Below are positions 55,847 through 64,000 of a DNA stretch of 64,000 nt, in pieces. The translations under genes were made by a program, and so were the position numbers. The notes under the pieces were generated by a model that saw only the letters and a program-made list of their open reading frames with translations, was not told the DNA's origin and made no database searches. Every line of letters begins with the position of its first letter. Positions within the stretch are counted from its first letter, which is position 1. Source of the DNA: Flaveria trinervia (lineage: Eukaryota; Streptophyta; Magnoliopsida; Asterales; Asteraceae); the NCBI GenBank assembly GCA_025506515.1, contig CM046457.1:41907541-41971540 (forward strand), given 5' to 3'.

Positions 55847-57303
55847 ATTTTAAGACAATGAATAAATTGGCTAAAAATAACTTGGTACATGGTTTGCCTA
55901 AAAAGGAGTTTTCCTGCAAAGACAACTGTGTTGCATGCCTGAAAGGGAAACAACACAGGACGTCTCATAAATCCAAATGTGTTAACTCTATCACTACTCT
56001 ATTGCACTTATTGCACATGGATATTTTTGGTCCCACAAGTATAATGAGCATTGGAAGGAAATCATATTGCCTTGTGATAGTTGATGATTTTACAAGATTC
56101 ACACGGGTATTCTTTTTAAGAACTAAAGATGAAACTGCTGAAACATTAAAAATTTTATTCTTAAAATAGAAAATCAAATGATCACAAGGTTAAAATAATT
56201 AGATGTGATCAAGGGACTGAGTTTAAGAACTTCATTCTTGACTCATTCTGTAACTCAAAAGGGATTGCCAGACAATACAGTGCTCCTAGAACTCCTCAAC
56301 AAAACGGTGTTGCTGAGAGGAGGAACAGGACACTTATTGAGGCTGCTCGAACTATGTTAGCTGATTCAAAGCTACCTCTAACATTCTGGGCAGAGGCAGT
56401 CAACATGGCATGCTATGTTCAGAACAGAGTTCTTGTAGTTAAGCCCCATGTAAAAACCCCTTATGAGCTATGGAATTCATTGGCTTTCTAAGGTCCTTTG
56501 GCAGCAAGTGTACCATACTTAACACAAAGGACAATTTAGCAAAATTTGCTAAAAACTCGGATGATGCTATCTTTGTTGGATACTCTTCTAGCTCCAAAGC
56601 TTACATAGTATACAACATTAAGAATCAACAATTTGAGGAGTCATCCAATATAGTTGTTAATGAGCATACTCCTTGTGTTAGGGGGAATGGACCTAATCAC
56701 ATCTTTGATTTAGAATTGTTTCCAAACTATTCTAAACCCTCTTGTGAGAATGTTTTAGTTGGAATAGGTGCTCAAAATGATGTTGATGCTGCTGCTAATG
56801 ATCAACTGTTTGAGCTTCCCAGGCCTAGATCAAATTCTCCAAGTGCTGCAATACATCAAGCTTCCACTATTCACAGATCCGATAGTCTAACTATATCAAG
56901 GAATAGTGAAGCTTCAACTAGTGAGTCACCTACTGAGCCTCAAAACTCATCAGGTGATCCACCACAACACCAGGCAGAAGGAGGTAGTATTTTGAAGGAA
57001 CAGGCAACTGTTAATACTACTTCACAGCCAACTATTGATGATGTTTCTCATTCATTCAATCAGTCCTCATTGAATGACTTTGAAACAGCAGCTGGACAGA
57101 GTGTTCTAGTTCCTGAGCAGAATATGTCTAACCTGGATCTATCTCTGCAACTAGAAGTGATTCCTCATCTTAGGATTCACAACACTCATCCACCTGAGAA
57201 CATCATAGGGAATGTCTCTAAGGGCCTGAGAACAAGAGGACAGACTCATCAAGGGAATGTCTGTTTGTACTCATGCTTTCTATCTCAGATGGAACCCAAG
57301 AAG
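55847..57303 (+). pseudogene. Element E pol: integrase and linker, truncated before RT
   Basis: 55858-56169 (CVACLKGKQHR, LHMDIFGPTSIMS), then NGVAERRNRTLIE and FWAEAVNMACYV in a broken frame, then a 284-residue open linker 56470-57324 with GYSSSSKAYIVYN and Ser/Thr/Gln-rich sequence. Homology to D stops at about 57303 (D 21960), just after QMEPKK, where RT should begin. Confidence 0.87.
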
Positions 57304-57725
57304 TTAGTACTTCCACTGGGATAAGACCTTCTCTTTCCTGAAAGTCTTTATAGAGAAATCCCCTTCATAGCCCATCTGCTGGAATGATTGGTTAACAGCT
57401 TATTTGGGAAAGCCGCATCATCCAGCTGTAGATAAGTATTTATGATGGCTGCAGTGATGAAGATTGTCCTATCCTGCATCATAGCAGACTGTGCCTTCTC
57501 CCTATCTAGAACATCCTCTTGACAGGTTTTCCAAAAATCAAGCAAAGGATCCTCATAAAGAACAGGTTTGATAGTAAGTGAGGTGGAGTAGTTAGACAAA
57601 GCCAAGAATTGGCAAACCTCTAAGAAGTGTGGATCTTTCTTAGAGTTTAACAGGGCAACCTGATTGTGCTGCCTGTGTAACTACATGGAGAAATTGGGGT
57701 TATTTCTTCTGTTAAGGTTGGCCAT
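57304..57725 (-). pseudogene. Element F1: Sirevirus env-like ORF, N-terminal fragment
   Basis: The minus-strand start near 57725 (MANLNRRNNPNF) has a stop, then the HNQVALLNSKKDPHF region and open piece 57605-57348 (YSTSLTIKPVLYEDPLLDFW, IFITAAIINTYLQLDDAAFP). This matches the N-terminal block of the C and D env-like ORFs. It is cut at the junction with element E. Confidence 0.77.
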
Positions 57726-58440
57726 TTAGGAAAGCTTAGTGGTGAAGGAAGGAAAGAACAAAGGTGGTTAAAGAGAGAAATTTGAGAATTTAGGGTTGGA
57801 GGAAAGATGAAGATGATAGAAAGAGGGGGAAACCGTTGGGTTTATAAGAACAGGATTTAATACAAAGTTAATGAAAGAGGATAAACTTTGAAATCCGGAT
57901 GTCGGTCCCATCTATGAAAAAGTAGTTTGCATTTTGCTCAAAAGTAGTTTTCTTGGAAGTCGAAAAAGCTTCTGAAGGTAAATTATCTTCAAAGTTTTAA
58001 TGAAAAAGATTCCGAAGCCAAAATGACTTCCGAAGAATTTCCTGAGAGTTTCTGAAAATTTTGCTTCAGAAAAAAAATTAAGACTTAAAAGTTTTTTAAC
58101 TAAGAATAAAGCTTCCAAGAGTTAATTTGTTTCGGAAGAAAATTGTCCTTGAAAACATGTAAGCGCTTGAGAGAGAATTTTAAGCTTCGGAAGAGTTCAA
58201 ACATTTCTTCTGAAGGAAATTTACTTAGGTAGTTATTTGTTTTGAAGGCATATGTTTCTTCCGAAGATAAAACTATATCTTCCCAAGGAAAAAGAGCAAG
58301 ATTTTCAAAAATTCTAATGAAAGTTCTTCTAAAAATAATTTTATCCAAAGAAAACAAGAGCTTATGAAGGTGATAGAATAGACAACTTAGGCCATACAAG
58401 TTTTAGAAATAATATGATTAAGTTTGAAGAAAAGCTACTC
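57726..58440 (-). repeat. pol-env spacer of F1 with CTTCCGAAG-type words
   Basis: Non-coding. Between 57955 and 58290 there are many degenerate cttccgaag/cttctgaag/ttcggaag words, fewer exact copies than in D. It occupies the same position between RNase H and env-like start as 23472-24110 in D. Confidence 0.8.
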
Positions 58441-59095
58441 AAAGTTAATCATCCAAATAGCTGATATAAGATACTTGAATCTTTGTTCATCAAAAGCTTT
58501 GGTGAACAGATCAGCATATTGTTTATTTGTGTTAACCATGACTAGTTTGATTAATCCATTTGAAAGTTATCTCTAATTAATTGATACCTAATATTGATGT
58601 GCTTTGTCCTAGAGTGTTGCACTACATTTTCAGTGATTGAGATAGCACTGTTGTTCTATGTGAATGGGAGTCTTCATGAAGTTTAATCCATAGTCAAGCA
58701 TCTGATTTTGAATCCAAAGCACTTGAGCACAGCAACTTGCAGCAGTAATGTATTCACCTTCAGTAGTTGATGCAGAGACACAGGATTGTTTCTTGCATTG
58801 CCATGAGACAACCCTTCCACCAAGAAACTGACATCCCCTAGATGTAGACTTTATACTCATATTGCAGCCACCATAATCACTGTCTGTATAAGCATATAAA
58901 TTGAAGTCAGAATTCTTGGGATACCAGAGACCAAGTGTTGAGGCACCTTTGAGGTATTTTAGAATTCTCTTAATAGTGATAAGGTGTGACATCTTGGGGT
59001 TGACTTGATATCTTGCATAAATACATGTAACAAACATAATATCAGGCCTGCTAGCTGTAAGATACATAAGAGACCCAATCAAGCCCTGTAGAGGT
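58441..59095 (-). pseudogene. Element F1 pol: RNase H domain
   Basis: 59082-58630 encodes MIGSLMYLTASRPDIMFVTC, DSDYGGCNMSIKSTSRGCQF, SWQCKKQSCVSASTTEGEYI and QVLWIQNQMLDYGLNFMKT. A frameshift then precedes the KHSKTKHI and DLFTKAF region (about 58630-58450). Confidence 0.88.
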
Positions 59096-59945
59096 GTTAA
59101 TCCACATACTCCACCTTAAGATCAGGTCCAAGGGAGTGGTTTCTTACTACGGAGGTCTTAGCAATCTTACAATCAGTCATGTTGAACCTTTTGAGTATTA
59201 CCTGAACATACTTTGAGTGAATTATGAAGATGTCATCTTCAACTTGCTTCACTTGAATTCCCAGAAAGAAATTCAGTTCCCCCATGGCACTCATTTCAAA
59301 TCTATCCTTCATCAGCTTTTCAAAGTCTTTACAAAGCTTTGGATTAGTTGAACCAAAGATGATGTCATCTGCATATTCTTGAACTAGCATCAATTCATTT
59401 CATTGCCCTTTGATTAAGAGAGTTCCATCTATAGTACCCCTTCTGTATCCATGCTTGTAGAGATACTGAGATAGAGTCTCATACCACTTCCTTGGTGCTT
59501 GGTGGAGCCTAAAAAGAGCTTTATCAAGCTTGCAGACATAATCAGGAAGATCAGGATCGGCAATACTAGGTGGTTGTTTGATATACACCTCTTCATCAAT
59601 TTTTCCATAGATAAAAGCACACTTGACATCAAGTTGATAGAACTTGAAGTTTCTTGGATGCAGCAAAAGCCTAGAATATCCTAACATCTTCCAGTCTTGC
59701 TACAGGAGTAAAGACATCAGTGTAGTCAATTCCTTCTTCTTATGTGTACCCTTGAACAACTAGTCTAGCTTTATTCTTGATGACAATTCCTCTATCATCT
59801 TTCTTATTCCTAAACTCCTATTTGGTTCCTATAGTAGTATTCCCATGAGGAAGAGGACATAGGTTCTAAACATTTTGCCTTTTGAATAAAGCAGCTCCTC
59901 CTGCATAGCTTCAACCCAACTCCATCCTTTAGAGCCTTATCATTC
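59096..59945 (-). pseudogene. Element F1 pol: reverse transcriptase
   Basis: 59687-59400 has YQLDVKCAFIYGKIDEEVYI and LPDYVCKLDKALF. 59393-59097 has the catalytic box as YADD (59364-59375) in place of YVDD, then FEMSAMGELNFFLGIQVKQV. The upstream RT entry (59700-59945) is in broken frames. Confidence 0.87.
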
Positions 59946-60887
59946 TTCTTGGGCTCTATCTGAGATAACAAACAAGAGTGAAGAAAACATTTGCTTCATG
60001 AGTTTTTCCACTGTTCTTACCCCTAAGTCAACATCTCCAATAATATTTGTGGTGGGATGAGAGTTATGGATCCTTAATTGAGGGATCACAGCAAGTTGCT
60101 GTGAGAGATCTAAATAGAGAAATTTAGATCTGGTATTGATGTTTCTCCACCACATTAGCACACTTATCAAGAGATTTGATCCGAGAGCGTGTGGCATCAT
60201 TGATGTTGTCCTCTATGGAGTGGTTGTTAGCATCAAGAAATTCTTGATCACTATCACCACCACCATTTTCTTGTACAATTGAAGCTTCTCTATCTGGTTG
60301 TGGAGCTTCTGAGCTGGAATTGAAGGCATCTTAGATGGATCAGCTGAATTTGTCATTGTTGTGCAGATAGAAACTTCATTTGCAGAGTTAGTTACAACTG
60401 GAGTTGAACATGTATAGCTTGAAGGTTCTCAACTCAAATTTTGGATTAGGATCTTTGTAGGTAGTATATCTGTAGATCCTAAAACATGCTCACAATATTT
60501 GTTAAAACAGTTGGTAACTAAATCAAGATCAAACAGTCAATCCAGACCATAACCTTTCACACTGGGAGTGTGCTCATTGAAAGTCACATTGGCTAACTCT
60601 TCAACTACTCTAGTTCTGAGATTGTATACTCTATAAGCCTTGGCTTGGGAAAAGTATCCAAGGAAATGTCCATTATGATTTCTCAGCAAACTTGGCAATT
60701 TGATCTTTGGTATTCAAGATGGTGCAAGGACATCCAAATGACCTGAGAAAACCAATGAAAGGTTTCCTCTTGTGCTAAAGTTCATAAGGAGTCTTACTTT
60801 GAGTCTTAACCACTAAAACTCTTTTTGCACATAGCAGGCAATGTTGACTGCCTCAGCCCAGAAGGTGATAGGCAGTTTAGAGTTAGA
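59946..60887 (-). pseudogene. Element F1 pol: integrase C-terminal part and linker
   Basis: Minus-strand linker with Ser/Asp-rich sequence around 60200-60420, and the GYFSQAKAYRVYN-like segment near 60610-60660. It starts at 60887 in the middle of the integrase (MLSNSKLPITFWAEAVNIAC). The junction to gypsy G is at 60887/60888. Confidence 0.82.
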
Positions 60888-61200
60888 CAACATCGAAGGG
60901 TGCATCTATATCCTTACTACTAATAGGAAGTTTAGCATAGAAAGCAGCAGAAATAAAACTTTTACTAGCACTAGAATCGAATAAAACAGAGGCTAAGGTT
61001 TGGTTTACTAGAAACGTATCTGACACGACATCAGGGTCTATCCTAGCCTCCTCTTGCGTCATCGTGAACGCTCTGGGCCTCGCCCTTGGTCCTTCACCTC
61101 CAGTCTTCTTCACCCCAGAACCCTCAGCCCTCGGCTTCTTACAGTCTCTACTCATGTCGCCCTCCATGCCGCAGTTAAAACATTGGACTATACGAAAGTC
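60888..61200 (-). pseudogene. Element G (Ty3/gypsy): protease N-terminal fragment
   Basis: End of open piece 61293-60883: knuckle CFNCGMEGDMSRDC, linker, then VLFDSSASKSFISA. The catalytic D-S-G triplet reads D-S-S (60970-60978). Homology to H (41000-40525) ends at the junction with F1. Confidence 0.85.
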
Positions 61201-62329
61201 CTTTGCTATATGCCCCGTCTTCCCACATTTGAAGCATAAGTTCGATCGCAACCTACATTCTTCAGTATGCTCCTTCCCACATCTTCCGAACATCTTGACC
61301 CCGCACCAGATTTGACCACACGACAGTCATCCACCCGTGCCTTCTTGTTACTCGTCGAGGCACCACCCCGACCAAACCTTTTTCCATTCCAATTCCAGTC
61401 ACCACAACCTTTCTTGTTGCCTTCTGCCACCACCACCACCGTTCTCTCATCATACAATCTCCCTGCCAAATCAATCGCCGACCTAAACGTGCTCGGTCGG
61501 GTGACGATCATGTGCTTGTGAATATCTGCTGGCAAGCCGTGGATGTACCTCTTGATTTTTCGTGATAGAGGTGTCACCTGATCAGGCACCAGCCGTGCCA
61601 TCTCATTAAACTTGGTGGTCTACTGGTGATGTGTCATGGTTCCCACCTCCAGCTGTAGGAACTCTGTTTCCACCTTGTCCATTTCCCTGTGAGGACAGAA
61701 CTCCTCAATCACCAACTTTTTAATTCTGCCCACTTCATCTTCCCGATCGACCTGCTACCCTCAGCTTGGACAATATTGTTCCACCAGCATAAAGCTGAGT
61801 CCATGAAAGTGGGCAGCAAACTTCACCTTCTGATCCTCTCTGCACTTGCTGATATTTAGAACAGCTTCCATTTCTCTCACCCATTGGTGAGCAGCAACAG
61901 TAGTGCCATTACCATCAAAAGTAGGGGGCTTGCATCATTGAAACGCCCCGTAGTTACAGCCTCGTGCCGCCTCCGGTGCATGCTCTTCTTCCTCCTCTTC
62001 TTCTTTGTCATCTGACAAAACTGTCTCAGTCTCGAGCTGTCTCCTTTCGCCCGTAGGTCTACTCCTTTCCCTTCTTTCCCCATCTCTAACAACCTTTATC
62101 ACTTCCGTCACCACAGACGGTAGGATTGTTTGCATGACCTGATGTACTTCCTCCACAACTGCCTCCTTCACTAAGGCTTTCAAATTAGCACTCTCATCAC
62201 TAGCCTCCGAATGAGGGGTCTCTGGTTCTTCATGAACCACCTTTACGGCTCTAGTCCTTCCTCTAGTAACCTGTGGTCAGCACCACGACCTCCACCACAT
62301 GAAGCTTTAAATGACCTACCACTGACCAT
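61201..62329 (-). pseudogene. Element G (Ty3/gypsy) gag with zinc knuckles
   Basis: Start near 62329 (MVSGRSFKASCGGG). 62240-61935 (acidic DDKEEEEEEEHAPEAARGCN), broken core, 61601-61206 (MARLVPDQVTPLSRKIKRYI, LPADIHKHMIVTRPSTF), and zinc knuckle CFKCGKTGHIAKD in 61293-60883. Closely parallel to H gag (40820-41958). Confidence 0.85.
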
Positions 62330-62664
62330 CCTCACACACACGCTGAAAGATTCAAACACCAAAACAGCCATTCAAGGGAACAGCTCAGTTTATGTCAAGT
62401 ATAGTAAGTCCCTAATTACAGTGGCTAGTTGTGATTAGCCACTACTTTACTCTTCATACCCCAAGCATTACCTGTCTGACTACATCAGTATCTAAATCTA
62501 CCAGCAACACATAACCATATAACATGCGCACATAATACCAGTTAACATTAAGAAAATGCCTGATGGCACGCAGCTACTCAGACTGGCATCCCTTCCCTTT
62601 CCGTCCCATTCTCAGTTTAAGTTAAGGTTTATTTTAAAATTTTACTCGTTTCACTTAAACTTTA
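62330..62664 (-). other. Untranslated leader of element G
   Basis: Nearly identical to the H leader (41959-42290). Non-coding. Confidence 0.65.
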
Positions 62665-62676
62665 GCTCTGATACCA
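62665..62676 (-). other. Primer-binding site of element G (tRNA-Met type)
   Basis: On the minus strand TGGTATCAGAGC, three bases from the LTR edge TGTAAGG. Confidence 0.92.
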
Positions 62677-62679
62677 ACT

Positions 62680-62957
62680 TGTAAGGCCCCGTTCCCGGGA
62701 CACTTACAGCTGGCCAATCATTGCTCATAAAACGTACAATTACATTTAACTTTCATAAAAACAACGCATCGGAACATTTAAATGACTTTTCATAATAACT
62801 GTTTTTGCAAATTAATACACTCATTCATTACGTAATTTCATTTGTTCGCATTACAATGCAAAAACAGTAACAAAAGAATGCCATCCAAAAAGCCAAGTAG
62901 CTACCCCGTGCCATCCTTAGCAATGCTCACCTGCCAACTGGAAAATGCATAAAAAGT
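62680..62957 (-). repeat. Element G: truncated 5' LTR
   Basis: Plus-strand start TGTAAGGCCCCGTTCCCGGG, matching 42306 onward in H. Only 278 bp remain before the junction with F2 at 62957/62958. Confidence 0.88.
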
Positions 62958-64000
62958 ACACTTGACATCAAGTTGATAGACCTTGAAGTTTCTTGGATGC
63001 AGCAAAAGCCTAGAATATCCTAACAACTTCCAGTCTTGCTACAGGAGTAAAGACATCAGTGTAGTCAATTCCTTCTTCTTGTGTGTACCCTTGAACAACT
63101 AGTCTAGCTTTATTCTTGATGACAATTCCTCTATCATCTTTCTTATCCTAAAATCCTATTTGGTTCCTATAGTAGTATTCCCATGAGTAAGAGGACATAG
63201 GTTCTAAACATTTTGCCTTTTGAATTAAAGCAGCTCCTCCTGCATAGCTTCAACCCAACTTCCATCCTTTAGAGCCTTATCATTCTTCTTGGGCTCTATC
63301 TGAGATAACAAACAAGAGTGAAGACAAACATTTGCTTCATAAGTTTGTCCTCTGTTCTTACCCCTAAGTCAACATCTCCAATAATATTGTGGTAGGATGA
63401 GACTTATGGATCCTTAATTGAGGGATCACAGCAAGTTGCTGAGAGAGATCTAAATTAGAGAAATTTAGATCTGGTATTGTTGTTTCTCCCACCACATTAG
63501 CACACTTATCAAGAGATTTGATCCAGAGATTGTGTGGCATCATTGATGTTGTCTTCTATCGAGTGGTTCTTAGCATCAAGAAATTCTTGATCACTATCAC
63601 CACCACCATTTTCTTGTACAATTGAAGCTTCTCTATCTGGTTGTGGAGCTTCTGAGCTGGAATTTGAAGGCATCTTAGATGGATCAGCTGAATTTGTCAT
63701 TGTTGTGCAGATAGAAACTTCATTTGCAGAGTTAGTTACAACTGGAGTTGAACATGTATAACTTGAAGGTCTTCTCAACTCAAATTTTGGATTAGGATCT
63801 TTGTAGGTAGTATATTTGTAGATCCTAAAACATGCTCACAATATTTGTTAAAACAGTTGGTAACTAAATCAAGATCAAACAGTCAATCCAGACCACAACC
63901 TTTCACACTGGGAGTGTGCTCATTGAAAGTCACATTGGCTAACTCTTCAACTACTCTAGTTCTGAGATTGTATACTCTATAAGCCTTGGCTTGGGAAAAG
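62958..64000 (-). pseudogene. Element F2: second copy of Sirevirus F, RT start to integrase linker
   Basis: Nearly identical (by eye about 95%) to 59619-60660 of F1, in the same orientation. It begins at the KCAF motif of RT and runs through the linker (63778-63509 open: SSEAPQPDREASIVQENGGG) to the integrase C-terminal region at the window end. Small indels distinguish it from F1. Confidence 0.87.

Overview
This window looks like plant nuclear DNA made up entirely of transposable elements. I found no host protein gene, tRNA gene or functional rRNA gene. The evidence is Ty1/copia and Ty3/gypsy polyproteins on both strands, primer-binding sites complementary to plant initiator tRNA-Met, LTRs with TG...CA ends, and 5-bp target-site duplications (TSDs). 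The copia elements carry an extra 'env-like' reading frame after pol, which is the hallmark of the Sirevirus (SIRE/Maximus) lineage. The gypsy elements look like Tekay/Del-type chromoviruses. From general familiarity the env-like ORFs resemble those common in Asteraceae genomes, so a eudicot and perhaps a composite is my guess, but no sequence feature proves the species. Nearly every coding region is broken by stops and frameshifts.

Layout, left half. Element A (+) contributes its env-like tail and 3' LTR (1-2523) and sits in the env-like region of Sirevirus B (+, 2524-3865 and 16163-17546). B is also split by element C, a complete Sirevirus on the minus strand (3866-16162, TSD TCTTT on both sides, order 5' LTR-PBS-gag-PR-INT-RT-RH-spacer-env-like-PPT-3' LTR). 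At 17547 the stub of B's 3' LTR joins Sirevirus D (+, 17547-29078), which has lost its 5' LTR and the start of gag but keeps pol, the env-like ORF and its 3' LTR.

Middle. D ends inside a gypsy LTR fragment (29079-30254) that directly abuts RT/RNase H-integrase coding of gypsy element I (+, to 32153) and its 3' LTR (32193-34278). Then comes a third gypsy-type LTR, J (34407-35003 and 44607-44932), split by complete gypsy element H on the minus strand (35004-44606, TSD GCTTG). Next are very degenerate remains: a copia RT/RH fragment L (about 46040-47150), the integrase end of gypsy K (about 47170-48010), and a probable 3.3-kb LTR of K (48041-51303) that contains a (TA)n tract and a Cassandra-like solo LTR carrying 5S rRNA-derived sequence. 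A 414-bp hAT-type MITE follows at 51777-52190.

Right end. Sirevirus E (+, 52319-57303) is a sister copy of D that shares some of D's inactivating mutations. It ends abruptly against minus-strand Sirevirus F1 (57304-60887). F1 is joined to a truncated gypsy G (minus, 60888-62957), which is joined to a second F copy, F2 (62958-64000), overlapping the same RT/INT interval as F1.

The most unusual observation is that each Sirevirus family reiterates its own short motif at equivalent places: the LTR, the gag-protease linker and the pol-env spacer. D/E/F use CTTCCGAAG/CTTCGGAAG. A/C use AGTAGTTG / CAACTACTGAAGAC-type words. Gypsy LTRs of three families similarly carry arrays of a CATNCGC-type word. 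These may be protein- or RNA-recognition sites, but that is inference.
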